NCBI GenBank assembly: GCA_037043235.1
Contig: JAWRVZ010000065.1
Span: forward strand, 1,576,001 to 1,640,000
Direction: 5' to 3'
From: Rhodeus uyekii
Taxonomy: Eukaryota; Chordata; Actinopteri; Cypriniformes; Acheilognathidae
DNA: 64,000 bases
Shown here piece after piece: positions 36,131 to 49,345 of this stretch (position 1 is the first letter of the stretch; every line of letters begins with the position of its first letter). The notes below the pieces were generated by a model. That model saw only the letters and a list, made by a program, of their open reading frames with translations, ran no database searches and was not told the DNA's origin. A program made the translations under genes and the position numbers.

Positions 36131-39100
36131 CAATTAATATTACTCAGTACTTATTTAAGTATAATATAACGTTAAAATAGAAAGGTTCATCACATTAGTA
36201 AATCTGTGACTTTTTGCTACAAACTATTTAGTTTTGTTTGTTTGTTTGCTTGCTTGTTTTTAGTAGGGCACCCATCATGTTAAATCTGCTCTGCAGCAGT
36301 AACCAGCAGTAACCAATGCCCATCTAGAGCCAGATAAGGCCATCTTGGATTTTACCTTGTTGTCATCTTATACGCTCATTGTTGGTACACCAAAGATTTT
36401 CTTAGTATTGCCATCATGGTGTTGCAATTTTACCAAAAAATGCCCTATTGTGTACAAAAACCATTGTAGTAGATGTACATCCAGTATGGCAAGAGTAGCA
36501 AAGATGATTCTCTCTTTTCTACTGAGTCACTGCAGTAACTAAATATGGAGGCAGTTGCAGAGAGAAGCCGAGGAGGGTCTATAGACACACACAAACACAT
36601 ACACGTACGCACACACACAAACACGTACACTCATAAAGTCTCTAAACAAGACCATTCAAACACAGATCTCTTGTACAGCAGCATACCATGTGCAAAATAT
36701 TACAAAGAAACATTAGATGCTCTCATCATTACAGACATGTACAGAGAGAGAGAGAGAGAAGTAAATAGCTCAATATTGGTGCTTCTATTGCAAAAGTGAA
36801 TGTGGTGGAATCATAGTATATGATGGCACAAAAAAGACTTTAAAAATTAAGATTATATTTCATGGTATTACTATTTACATACCATGTTAGACCATGAAAA
36901 TGTAGTAGGCCTACATGTCAAAAAGGATGGTAATTTCTTATATTTGAGTACACCCTGAGTGTAGGGTTGGGCTCATTGGATTTAATAAAAGTGGAGAAAG
37001 TTGTTAGAGGATGAAAGTTAAGTGGTAAAAGGATCTGTCATTGAAGTTCAATAACACACACACGCATACAGAGATTGAGTAGGATTATATCTAAAAGGAG
37101 CCTTATAGTTGTCCGAGACCCAAAAGTAAGATATTCTCAAGGAGAAGGATTCAATATTATTAAATGTGAAGACAGATGGACGGACGGGCGGATGGATGGA
37201 TATTTTTTTAGTCTAGTAGCCATTATCTCAGACCTTACATCCTCCATATGGCATTACTTGCAGAAGTCATGTGTGTCGTGGAAATGACTGATCTGATCAT
37301 TACAAGCTGTTTATTATTCATCATATTAGTGTTAATCCAGTCCAGCTGTTCCACATTTTCATACATTGTATTGAATTAAATTTGATTCTTCATCAGTCAT
37401 GTGCTATGATGATAATTGTGTGTTTTAAAAAAAAAAACTAATAATAAACTAGATTTTGGTTTCTATGTAACAGTTTTGTAATTTTATCACCATTTGTGAT
37501 TGCTTTTGGTTTGTGTTGTTAGCATTAGCACTTCGTATTTATAGCAACAAACGTCCTTTTTATGAGTTAAATCAGGTATTTAAGCTCTACAATAACCGCA
37601 GGTTGCCATTTTTTTGATCAATTGAATGCATTCTTGATGAATTAATATATTTATTTATAACTGCTTTACTCTAAAATAGATACATTGCCATTGACATTTG
37701 CCATTGACATTTAGCACAAACATAGGCTTTAATGCATGTCCCTATCTTTGTGTACTAGTGACTGAAACACACAAAGAGCTGAAAGAAGTCAAGAAAGTCT
37801 GCTTCTCTTTAAAAATCTCTGGCGTCAAGCAGATTTGAGGGTTTGACTTATATCTGACTGTGAGTCTGTACTAAAGCATGTCCAATGAGGTGAAGCCACA
37901 AGTATTAGCTCTAATACACTCTGTGGTTTCAGGATTACATTTGGGCCAATCCGTCACTGAACTCTGGCTGTAAACCACGGTGGAAGAAGCTCAACAGTCG
38001 AACTTACACACCACAACAGATTTGATCACAAACCCCAGATTCCCCCAAGACCATGTGCACACAAGAAAACTGTTACATATTTAAAAATATGGTCAGGGCC
38101 TGACAGTCTATATTAAACTTGTGCCAAATGCTGCTCTCATAACTCAGTATCGATTGAGTCGGTCACATTTCTGGCCGGGAAAGCCTGATGTTACACTCTG
38201 TTTAAGGTGAGTGTTCTTACTCTTAGAGTTGTTGAAAGGACACAGAGACAAAACATTTATATCCTGAGACTTTATAAATCTAGTCATGTAGGTTTTCTGA
38301 GGAAAGATATATACTGAAATGGACACAAAAACGGACCAAAAAAGCTACAAAACCGATTTGGCTTATTTATTTTATTTTTTGTATGTAAGTGTTTGTATGT
38401 GTATGTGTTTGATGGTGAGAGTGTTTGGTTATAGTTTAGCCAAAAGTGTCCTCACAAATTTAGCAAAACCTCAGCAGGTCTAGATGGGAGTTGTAATGTA
38501 AAAAGGTGTATGATTTGGCTTACAAGCGACAAGCTCTTCAATGTCATTTTTGTTTCAGTAGCTCCGCCCACAGTGAAATCTAATTGGTCCAAAATCCTGC
38601 TTCTCTGTCCACTGCTTCTCAATAGTTCTTGTTTAGTTGCATGTCATTTTCCTTTTTGAACAAACAAATTACTTTTCACTGGAAGCTGTCACAGCATGCC
38701 TTATTAGGACACATTGTAAAATGTTTGTAATTATAATTGCCTCAGACCTTTTTAATGATATATATTTAGTTATGTTAATTACATTATTTTTAGTGCTGTC
38801 AAATTGATTAATTGCAATTTAATCACATCTAATATCAAAGTTTGTGTTTACATAATATATATAATAAAATAATAAACATTTCATGTTTAACAAACTTTTA
38901 TGTTAGATTGCAATCAATCAATTAGACAGCACAAATTATTTTACATTAAAACTAATGGTAACTTTGAACTAATGTGAACAAATAACACTTCAGTGCACCA
39001 GTGATCTCCCATGAGTTAACAGGTTAATTAAACAACTGAAAATATTTTCCTTTGTTTTGTTTTTTTTGTGTACAGCAGACAACATTTAAAAAATGATCCT

Positions 39101-40559
39101 CGTTCACATAGATCTACGGAAATGACTGAAAACGCAGTGCTATGGTGCCAGACCAGTAGATGCCAGAAATGCTACACGCCTATAGGTTGAATATGTATGA
39201 TGTTACCGTTTTCACACCGTTTTTTGTAGTTTACGCAGATGACAAAAGTGCACATAACATAATTACTAAAGCTTAAACCAAATGACAATAAAAATATAAA
39301 TAAATTCTATAATAGTGTTTAAATGATAACCCTGGGTTAACTGAAAGAAATATAGTAGAAACAGCTACGCTGGAGATAGTGTGTATTCATTTGATTCATT
39401 TGACATTCTTGAAAGAAGTCATACAAGTTTGTGTGACTATATGTTTATGAGTGTATCTGTGTTGGCACCTGCCTATGTCTTTCTACAGCCATGTGTCAGG
39501 TATCATATTCTTTTGCACTCTGAGAAAATTCTTTACTGTTCTCAAGGGCTTCAGTTCACACCTAAGGGGGCATTCTCATTACAATAAACACAAGGACCTG
39601 TAGCAACCACACACATGACATACATCAGTAGACTTAATTATCTCTGGATAAATCTCCCTTACTGAGGGGAATACGGGATCTAATAGCTTTTAGCTGGGAG
39701 ACACTTTGGAGTGCTGTAGGAACTGATCCAGACATGGCAGGGGAGGTGATAAGCTGATAGTAGGAGTCGCCCGTAGGGCTCCAGGATCAGATTGCAGGCA
39801 GTGCTGTTAATTGGAGGTGATGAAAGACAAGACGGATCCTGAAGGGTGAAGTGTTGACCTCTAGCTGAGCTCTAAAGGGGGACATGTCACGGAAAACCAC
39901 GTTTTATTTGCTCATTTAAAATGTAAAAAATGTAGTCAATGTAGGCATATTTTAATATTCATGATATAGAGTCCTTCCAAAAATTTCGAATTAAAAATAA
40001 AACCAAATAAAATCTTTATAGTTGTGATGTCAGACAAGATATTTAATAATAGTTAAATATATGGCTATACTGTATTATAATCTACACTAATGTATATTAA
40101 ATGGCTTTTGTAATTATGGCAATGTTAGTTTATTATTATTAGATATTGTTGTATTGTGATATAGGCAGCTATGAACATTTCTTATTTTTGAAGCTTTATT
40201 TTTATAGCTGCATAGACGTGAAGGCAAAACATTTGTTTAGCAGAGGGGCTAGAAATGGACCCTGAAAGTCAAAGCTGCTTTCCGTTTGTGTGTACCTCTG
40301 ACAGATGGCAAGCGGGATAAAAACTCTGCAAATAAAAGTGTAATCCCATCCTCACATGGGTTGACACTCACTCGCCAGATTATCCTATCAGAGCGAGAGA
40401 GAGACAGGGGAGAGGATGGGGAGAGTGTAAATAGTAAAAGTGAAGGAATAGATAAGGTTGTATGTTTTCGTCTTGGCTTCTAAGTGAAACTCAGAGAAGA
40501 GGATTGAGAGTGGATAAAGATCACGTGACAATATAGGTTTTTACCTGAGCTAGAAATCA
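36131..40559. other. neurl1 long intron, no gene
   Basis: AT-rich intron with short CA- and GA-rich runs (36583-36633, 36741-36760) and the repeat at 39085. Nothing else is supported. Confidence 0.5.
39085..39250. repeat. MITE-like repeat, copy A
   Basis: Contains cgttcacatag, gaaaacgcagt and gctacacgcctatagg. The last block occurs inverted at 52796 (ctataggcgtgtagtg), so the two regions belong to one family in opposite orientation. Confidence 0.45.
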
Positions 40560-41875
40560 GTAAAGTCCTGAGATAGTCACATAAAACCAGGAAGGAGGTA
40601 GAGCAGAGGCAGAACTGGGGGAGGGATGGGAAGGACAAGTCTGTGGAGTGGGAGTAGGACTGGGGACTGAGGCAAATCGAGGAGCAAGGGCTGAGCTGAC
40701 AGAGCAGAGTTGGCAGGGTAAGCTGAAGACTATCTCAGCAGAACACAGTAAAGCAGGGGTCTGAAGATTCCCACAGTGGAGCCAAAGACCACCAAATCAG
40801 AGTCGATGGGACTGATGATCCCCATGGCGGTGCAGACCACTATAGTAGGGTAGACAGAGCTGGTGACCACCACATTGGAGCTAGCGGGGCTGAAAATCAC
40901 CAAGGCATGGCTTTAATTACATCCTCCTTGGCCAAGACGACACGGGCAGGTAGTTCAAGAGCTACCTCTGTGGTTGTATCTAGGCAGACAGGAACCTCAA
41001 GGATGATCTACGTGGTTGTGACAGGACGGAATAAGAGTTCATAGGCGATCTCCATGGTCATGACAGGACAGGCAGTCCACAGATGGCTGGTTGACAAAAT
41101 AGTTCATCAGTGGTCTCCTTGGCCATAGCAGGACATACTAAGAGTTCAAGGACAGTAGTAGCCACCGCTTCAGATAAAACTAGATCAGGTGCTGCAGTCT
41201 CTGGAAAAACCGATGAAATATAAGTTGCCCACACACATAGAATGGCCATTGCCATGACAGGGAGTGTTATAAACAGTGGGAGTACCTCTGAGACCCTCAG
41301 ACTCGATACCACCAGATTTGAATGCACAGAATTCAAAGACAACGTTGAGACCACCGAGAAGCCAGCCGCTTATACCGACATCAGCGGGAGATCTGCCAAA
41401 CTAGAAGCTAGTCTTAGGCATTGCCTGAGAAGTTTCAGGTGCCATTTCATGAGGATCTAGCAGGAGTGAGATGACAACTGAGGATTCTAAACTTGGGATT
41501 ACTGGACTCAGAAACACTGAGAGCACTGGACTTGAGATCATCATACTAGGAATTCCTGAACACCATGGCTGGCCGAGCTCCGTTGCCATCATACCTTGAT
41601 GCACTCTACCGTGAAACAATCCAGATAGCAAAAGAGTCCAAGACATAGGCAAAAAATCGAGACCATAACACAGGAACCTGGAAAAACACAAACAAGTCTT
41701 TGCAAGGAGTGAACAGACAGAGTTTAAATAGGCCAGGGTGATCTTCAGCTTCAAAAGGTTGGTGACCACTGAAATAGTAATAAATGAGGTAATGACAAAC
41801 AGGTGGTAGCAATCTGAACATGATGAGTCCAGGCAATAGGTTATGGGAACTTACACGTGCTATGCTGTGTGCAAC
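40560..41875 (-). pseudogene. Degenerate LTR-retroelement-like coding remnant
   Basis: The minus strand holds overlapping partly open frames (41058-41354, 41401-41769, 41606-42013) with a repeated, hydrophobic Val/Pro/Met-rich pattern (for example CPAMAKETTDELFCQPA) typical of low-complexity proteins inside some cypriniform retroelements. Upstream on that strand lies an LTR-like segment (aggtggtagcaatctgaaca, tatttaaac TATA-like at about 41725). Stops interrupt all frames. Family uncertain. Confidence 0.35.
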
Positions 41876-41920
41876 ATAGCCCAACATCGTTGACCAGTTT
41901 GGCATTGGGTCAGCACTGGC

Positions 41921-42706
41921 TAGAGTTGATCCGGATACTCGGCTGAAATGAGTATCCGGTACGGATAAAGCACTTTTGCTGAGTGCGAGTATCATACGAG
42001 TAATACGAGTCAATATCTGTGCTCGGATTGAATAAGAATCCTCATTGGGTCGCTGACTGTGTCTGCGTTCTGTGATAGGCTAGTCACAGCGCCCCTCCCC
42101 TACACATACAGATTTGCTGTGTCCCGCTCTGCTCATTCACACACAGAACACTGAGACGAGAACAGCTGTCTTTCTCTCTCAGTCACTCAGGTTCGCGGGT
42201 CTTTTCCGTTAACATTTAGGGTTTCTCCAGCTTCAGGTTTGTTTTTTATTTCGGTTTGTTTGTAGTACTTATTAATCAGTAGAGTTCTGGTAAACGTGGG
42301 ATTTGTTTAGACGTGGTTCAGGAATTTCATACCTGGTGTGGAAATTAAAAAAATGTAAAGTTATGTTCAAATGAAAACTGTTGTTCATTACATTTTTCTT
42401 CATAATTGCAACCGCATGTGTTGTATTCATTGTTGTAAAACTTGTTTTTTATATAGTTTGTTTGTTATCGTGATCAAAACCATTGATATGAAGCTCAATG
42501 CTGATGCTGTCATGTAAATAGTTTTCTAATCAGCAATAAATATAATCATTTCTGATCGACCCATAACAATTGCATGATTAAAAATAACATACTGGGCAAA
42601 GCCCCGCCCATTTCTGAGTTAGGCCCCGCCCCGCCCAGTCCGAGTACAGATACAGATAATTCATATGGTTAACAGATACAGATAATGCTGTACTCGCTCA
42701 TCCCTA
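41921..42706. mobile_element. hAT-like MITE (786 bp)
   Basis: Starts tagagttgatccggatactc and ends with the complement of tagggatgagcgagtacagc, an imperfect terminal inverted repeat. It is flanked by 8-bp near-identical direct repeats GCACTGGC (41913-41920) and GTACTGGC (42707-42714). The 8-bp duplication and TAGGG-type ends fit the hAT superfamily. No transposase ORF. Confidence 0.7.
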
Positions 42707-42911
42707 GTACTGGCCTGAGGAGGAATAGCCTTGGAGGGTCGCACAGACCTCCACATGCTAGCCAATGTTTCCCTTATTGCTGTTAGTTACGGCAATGAAA
42801 CCCTCAGAGCCATATGCTGCCATATCCTAATCGGTGCCCGATCTCATGAGGCTAGTGTGTGTAGGCAGTTTTTAGATGATGAAGGCATTAATGCCATTGA
42901 TTGGCCCTTGT

Positions 42912-42914
<3 letters not shown>

Positions 42915-42998
<84 letters not shown>
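42915..42998. repeat. (TA)n microsatellite
   Basis: About 84 bp of TA with one phase slip (taatat near 42965). Confidence 0.97.
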
Positions 42999-43002
<4 letters not shown>

Positions 43003-43845
43003 TTATATATTTATTTATATATTAACAAATTATATTATTATTATTATTATTATTATCTCTTAAACATTCTGTTTCCATAAGCAGCTTACTAGGTTTTAAG
43101 AACAACATCAGTGTGTGGCTGTATGAAGTTAAAGTTAAAGCTTTCCTACTGGCTTATGGGAATTGGTTGTATAATGCTAGCTACTCTTTATATAGTTTTA
43201 CTTTGAAGAATACATCATTTAAAATGCCTCTGGTGATAAAATATCTTGTATTAAAATATCCCAATGTTCGAGTCAGTGCTCTGATTGTATAATACTGCAG
43301 GATCTGAGCTACACAACCCAAACGCTTATATTTTTATCAGCTTATGCATCTACAGCATCCAGTACTGAGCGCTATGTCAACAAGGCATCTATAGGTCAAA
43401 AGACACAAGCACACATGCCGGGGCCCACGCAGTGCAGTCTAGGCCTGAGGGCTGGGATGTGGAGGTGGATAAAGACAGAGATGAGGAGGAAAAGAGAGAG
43501 TACTGGTCCTTTGGATAACATCCCGCAATATGGCATGTTATATTACTAAAGGCTCTAAATCTTCACCAGGTTTTTCTATTCTGCAACATATAGACACAAC
43601 AAATAGTGTCGCCGTGGCCAAGAACCACCTACACAACAAACAATGCAGCACTGGTTCTCTTCATAATAGCATTTGAATATGAATTGCATGGGACTTTCCA
43701 TCAATAGGGAACAAAAAGGGAACACTAACCAATTTTTAACAATTGGTTAGTGAAGAATTGTATAACCTTCTGAAAATATTATATCAGTTTCACATATATG
43801 TTATAAATATGTGTGTGAGTGAGAATAATACAAAAGTTTAAATGT

Positions 43846-43892
<47 letters not shown>
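43846..43892. repeat. (TA)n(TG)n microsatellite
   Basis: TA run followed directly by a GT run. Confidence 0.95.
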
Positions 43893-43894
<2 letters not shown>

Positions 43895-43984
43895 ATATAT
43901 GTCGACATTAAACAAATAAATTATAAATTTATACATTTGTTTACTTATATAAAAAAAGCCTTAATACATTTTGTAATATAGAGT

Positions 43985-44125
43985 GTACATTTACATTTAA
44001 GCACATGCTTTTATATTTTTTTATATATTTTCATACAGTATATTTATATATAAGAAATTTCAATGTTACATCTATGCAAAGCGACTTACATTGCATTCAA
44101 GGAACACATTGACATTATAATCAGT
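43985..44125 (-). mobile_element. Fragmented SINE copy
   Basis: acatttacatttaagcacat followed, after an AT-rich interruption, by tgcaaagcgacttacattgc and attcaaggaacacattgaca is the same body as at 24290. The tRNA head is absent. Confidence 0.5.
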
Positions 44126-44318
44126 GTATCTCATTGCGTTTGTGGACACAGTGTACTTCTAAAACTCTGAAAGAGTGATTTATTGTTGCCTGTTAGTTTC
44201 AACCAGCAGTGTTTGCTGTGAGGCCTTTTTTCAACGTTCTTTGTGTAAATATGCATGAAAAGAACAGTTCCAAATCTGCCATAGTGATTTTTCATTGCAG
44301 GAAAGCCAGTGTGGTCTA

Positions 44319-44338
44319 GGGGGGGGGGGGGGGGGGGG
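44319..44338. repeat. (G)20 homopolymer
   Basis: Uninterrupted run of 20 G on the plus strand. Confidence 0.95.
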
Positions 44339-44636
44339 TGATTTGTTCCTGCATCTGGTTCTTGGTTGGTTTGGACTCCACCTGTGACGTGGTGGGGGGA
44401 AACCCCAACAGGGAGTTTCAGCAGGGGTCCGAACGCCTGACTGATCATGCATGGCTTATAAAGCTCTGAAATGCATTAAAACTAGGATAAATCCCTCAAA
44501 TAAACTTAGAGAGAATCCCTTTCAACCCTAAAAAGAAACTTGGCAGGAAATTCTCAACAAAAGGCAAGCTCCGATTCTGGTCTGGTCTTAACTATGAAAA
44601 TACACATCCAATTTCAGTGAAACAATTTAATTCCGG

Positions 44637-44932
44637 GGATAATTGCAAGAGATTATTCATCCAAAAAATAAATTCTGCTGTCATATATTCAGCCTCCTGT
44701 CGTTTCAAACCATTTGCATTTGTTTTTCAGGGAAACACAAAAGAAAGTATTTTAAAATGTCCAAAACTCTACAATAAGGTTTTATTTGTTAACATGAACT
44801 ACCAATGAAAAATACTTCTAAAGCGTTCGTTAATCTTAGTTAATGTTAATCTTAGTTAATGTTAATCTCAGCATTTACAATCAAAAGTTGAATCTGTCAT
44901 TTAAATTTGTGAGTGAACTATCCCTTTAAGGC
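44637..44932 (+). repeat. Cypriniform palindromic repeat, both ends, with an internal insertion
   Basis: Left part (attattcatccaaaaaataa, attctgctgtcatatattca, ggaaacacaaaagaaagtat) and right end (gtgaactatccctttaa at about 44914-44930) are the two ends of the same family as at 3956. The middle, about 44771-44885, has a different origin: aacatgaactaccaatgaaa plus a tandem gttaatcttagttaat, which I recognise as another common teleost repeat. Confidence 0.45.
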
Positions 44933-45089
44933 TTTGATCAGAATGGCATATTTCCATACTACTCATACTTCGTGTGCCCTGTATAGCATAGCATATTTTT
45001 ATCATGGAATAACCTCGCAATGAAGTCAAATGACAACAATGTTGTATGCTACTATTTGAAACATTCATTGAAGCTATTTTTTTAAAAAT

Positions 45090-45270
45090 ACTGCATTTTC
45101 CCACATATAACCCGCAGACGCAGATAATCCGCACCCTCACATAGCCCATGGGTTTTGTGTAAAAAAAAATCGCTGGCACAACCCGCACACATATATAACA
45201 CGCACCCTTATATAACCCGCACCCATAGATTTCTGAACTTTTTTGTGCAAGTTCACATTTCAAATTTCAT
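45090..45270. repeat. Repeat related to the interior of the 33.1-kb MITE
   Basis: Contains cagataatccgcaccctcac, gttttgtgtaaaaaaaaatc, several acccgcac units and tgaacttttttgtgcaagtt, aligning with 33226-33350. Family not identified. Confidence 0.6.
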
Positions 45271-45960
45271 AGTCAGTTTTGTGTATGTACTGTCTGCTAT
45301 GTTGATTTGAACGATAAGGACGATAGCTATAGCAAAAAAAATATTGTACTTTTTTTTTCCAAATATAAAAGATTAGCAGTCCACACCACAAATATAATGA
45401 TAATTGCATTGAGAAACGTTTGAGAAAGATTTTTATTTTATAAAAAAAATTGACAGCCAATCATAACCCAACAGATTTTAAAGAGCTTGACCTGTTAAAA
45501 CTGCAGTTTACGCTTATAATAAACAGAACAATGTTGTGACTTGGTGTGGACATAATTATGATTTTTGGTGTGAACGGACCGTAAGACTTGAAGTCCAAGT
45601 TTTTAAGTTTTGAAGTTCTGTTTTTAAGGGCTCTTTAATCATATTTTCAGGTTCCTCAGTTGAGTCAGTTCCCTCTGTTACTCAGCCATGGCTTCACAAA
45701 TATAAACTCATGTATCATCTGTCTGTACTCGGGCTCAAGGGAATGAACAACGATGGTTCTGTCTCTCTATCGCTAATTATAGATTTCAAAATACAAAGTT
45801 TGGTCCAGCAAATCTGGGAATCAAAATGTTTCATCATTAACTTACAGAGTAACACACTAATATACAGAGATACATGTATTATTATTAATATTATAATTAT
45901 TGTTATTATTATTATTATTATTATGTGTCTGTGTACGGATGTGTGTGCGCGTTCATGTGT

Positions 45961-46007
45961 ACGTGTGTGTGTGTGTGTGTGTGTCTGTCTGTCTATCCAT
46001 CCATCCA

Positions 46008-46041
<34 letters not shown>

Positions 46042-46084
46042 CTGTATACATATACACACACACACACACACACACTCACACACA
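45961..46084. repeat. Compound microsatellite (GT, CTGT, ATCC, CT, TA, CA)
   Basis: Six simple-repeat types follow one another, giving chance Cys/Val, Ile/Tyr and Thr/His ORFs in several frames. Confidence 0.95.
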
Positions 46085-47059
46085 AACAGTTGTGCAAATG
46101 TATTTATTTGATTAATTTTCTAATATATTTTATTCTCATTTGTATTTATTATATATTTGTATTTATTTTGTTGTTATTATTAATAATATTTGAATGGATC
46201 ATTTAATTGTTTACTTTGGTAGAAAGGGTTCATGTGAAGAATATTTTTTTCTTGATTTGGAGTCTTTGTTAGTGGAATCTCTTTGAAATGTTGTACCACC
46301 ATGACAGTATCTAGACCTGCAATAGGTGAGAAGACCTGAAACACCCGCTATAGTTCCCCTTGCTGCTATGCCAACATATTTGCAGTGGATTCTGACACAT
46401 TTCAGAATTCATTAAACCATTAAGTAGAACTTGTATAGCTAGAAGCCTTTACATTTGTGTACTAGCATTGTATGTTTTAGCTTTAACGCTGCACGTTCAG
46501 ATATCCAGTCAAATGACTGTGAAAGAACAGCATATTTTAATAGATTTTTTAAGTCAGTTTGGGTCAAGAATGCATCTTTGTTTCTCTTTCTCCCTCAGTC
46601 CTCTTGTTCTTCTTTTTAATTTATCTACATTTTATAGTTATATTTTAAATGGTCTAGTCATTGTTCCTGTCGGTTTGATCACAGCACTCACATAAATAAA
46701 TGTGACATGAATGACTTGTTCTGTTCTGAGAGAATCACTGACATGATGATGTCAGCTGGTCCTTTTGTGGGCCTTTTTTGGATTAAGTTCATTTTCATGG
46801 CAAACTTTCATCACTATTCATAACATTCTGAAGTAGATGCAACTTGCCATCACACAAGCAGACAGCAGACTTTAAGAAAATTAATATTTGTGTCATTTTC
46901 AAAACTGCTGTAGGTGACTTACATTTCTTGTTGTCAGTATTTTCTGTTTTTGCTCTATTTTGCCAATGGAAATAGTTCCAGACAAATCCTCAGTAAAGCC
47001 ATCGTACGTATATGAGCAACAGAGTGATTTTTGTTACTAAATGAATCTGCTTTTTTTGA

Positions 47060-47250
47060 AAGAATCTGTCCAATGAAAGGCTAATATGTCTACTTCCATA
47101 CAATATAGTATGCAAAAAACAGTATTTGAGCCAAGTAGTAGAATGTACGAATTCATAGTATTCATAAAACAGTAGTCGAAACGAATCTGGATGACCTACG
47201 ACAGCCGGAGAGATTCTAAAGTGTGGATTTGATGGACGGAGCATTATTTA
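47060..47250. repeat. Probable DNA-transposon fragment
   Basis: acttccatacaatatagtat, tatttgagccaagtagtaga and ggatgacctacgacagccgg resemble a common zebrafish/carp DNA repeat. Ends not defined. Confidence 0.3.
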
Positions 47251-48559
47251 TAACTGTTTCTTTGAAACGTTTTTGAAAATTAATTCATGGCATGCCACAT
47301 TATTGTTTCCCAAAGCCACATAAAAAAGGCACTGCTCAGTGAATCAACTCACCTTATGACTATAAGTTTTGCAGTATAAATTTGGGATGTATTTTTCATG
47401 CATAAGATGTGTCTTAAGGAATTGAAACTGAAGATTTATGTTACTCTACAAAGTCATAATATGCTGTATAAATACAATAACTGTGGCCTTTAGTTTAGTC
47501 ACTGGAAACAATCTGGTTTCAAATTATATGTATTGTGAAAAGTGCTATACAAATAAACTGACTAGACTAGTCTTGACTGTTGATAAAAAACGAAAGTAAA
47601 TAGAGGAATATTGTATTGTTTCTGTGCAGCAGATGTTACTGTTCCGTTTTACTATGGGAAAGTCTAATAATCTTTAACCGTCTTTAGAGGGTGTTTTTGT
47701 TTTACACAAGCTAAGATAAGTTTAACTGACAAGTTAATAGACCCATGATAATGCCACACCCATAACATTCACAAAACAGACACGTCCATGTGTGTATGCA
47801 TGTTTCAGCATGCGAGTGTGCACATTACACACTATAATGCTTCTTATCTTGAGAGATCATAAAGAATGAATAAGCGTTGTATGATTCACACTCCTATGCA
47901 CATATACATATAGGAAGTTAAACGAATATAATCTTGTTGCCAATTAATTGTATGCCAAATACAGTAATTCTAAATATTTTATTCTATTGAACTGATTGCA
48001 AATTTACATTGGAATTAATATGTGAAATTTGTTGTGCTCTTGTTTCATGAATATGGTCCAATATATCACTACAGGCACCTTATAGAAACACAAACATGGA
48101 CTGTGTGAGAATCATGAGACAAACATGATGCACTTCAGGACTGAATATAATAATTGTCCCAAGATATATGACCTGACTCACTGCTGCCACCCTGTTTATG
48201 TAATATTAGATGAAAAGGCTTAATCAGATGACTGATCCTGTTCTAAGGCTCTTTTTTAACATGTGTTTATGTGTTTTTCAGAGTACTGTAATGACCTCAA
48301 GCTTTTATAGCTCTAGCTGTGAAACAGAGGCCTATTTCCATTCTCATTCTGGTTTTCTATGAGGTAATGGCAGGGGAAATGCGTTATGTAATAGCTTTAA
48401 CGGCGTGAAAGAAAGTGAAAAAACCTCTAAAGCATCTTTTAGGCTAACTTTTATTGATGTGGTAATATTAGACTTGACCATGATTTTTCTTTTTACAATT
48501 GCAATTTTATTTCATTTTTTCCCACACAATTTTACACCAAAAATAAATGTGTGTTTTTT

Positions 48560-49345
48560 GTGTAAATGTGTTTAAAATGATAAAAAATGATTGTACCACA
48601 CTCAATATTTTCAATAACTGATGTTTGCTCGTATTTGAGATGCAGTAGCATGGCTATTATCATAACTAAAAATCTATTTATTTATTAATTATAAGTGATT
48701 ATAAGTGATTTATGATTGATAGGTTGGTTGATTTATTTATTTATTTTTGGAGTAAAAAATATAGTAATAGTACTTAAAACTAATATAAGTTTTAATACTT
48801 CTTGTAATAAATTCAAAATTATGAACTAGTCTTTCTCATTGTAACTGAGTTAATCATACTTTTAGCACATAACCAATAATTTTTATACGAAAAGAGCAGA
48901 TTTGTGGTCGCCTATGAATTCTGAAGATAAATGTATGAAAAACAAAGAAAATTTGTATTTTCTTTTTTATAAATGTGTTTAAAATTATGAAAAATGCTCA
49001 TATTTGAGATGCAGTTGCATGGCTATTATCATAACTAAAAATCTATTTATTTATTAATTATAATTAATTTATTTATTTATTATGATTGATAGGTTGGTTG
49101 ATTTATTCATTATTTATTTATTACATTTTTAAACCCCTCTTGTTTTTGGAGTCAAAATATAATACTAGTACTTAATATAATTTTTAATACTTGTAATAAA
49201 TTCAAAATTATGACCTAAACCTTTCTTACTGTAACTGTTAATTGTACTTTTTTTTTTTAGCACATAGCTCATACTTATACCAAAAGAGCAGATTTGTTGT
49301 CGCCTATGAATTATGAAGAAAAATGTATGAAAAGCTCAAATAAAA
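48560..49345. repeat. ~390-bp tandem duplication
   Basis: atttgagatgcagtagcatg, gctattatcataactaaaaa, tgattgataggttggttgat and aaaagagcagatttgtngtc occur in the same order in 48635-48950 and 49005-49340, about 390 bp apart at their right ends. AT-rich, non-coding. Confidence 0.85.

Larger units (their letters stand above)
45271..48559. other. neurl1 long intron, no gene
   Basis: AT-rich intron with the compound microsatellite at 45961 and a DNA-repeat fragment at 47060. No exon or RNA gene seen. Confidence 0.5.

Noticed and set aside
41058..42013. Minus-strand ORFs of 98-135 codons as host genes
   Set aside because: Low-complexity repeated pattern, interrupted frames and an LTR-like flank point to a retroelement remnant.
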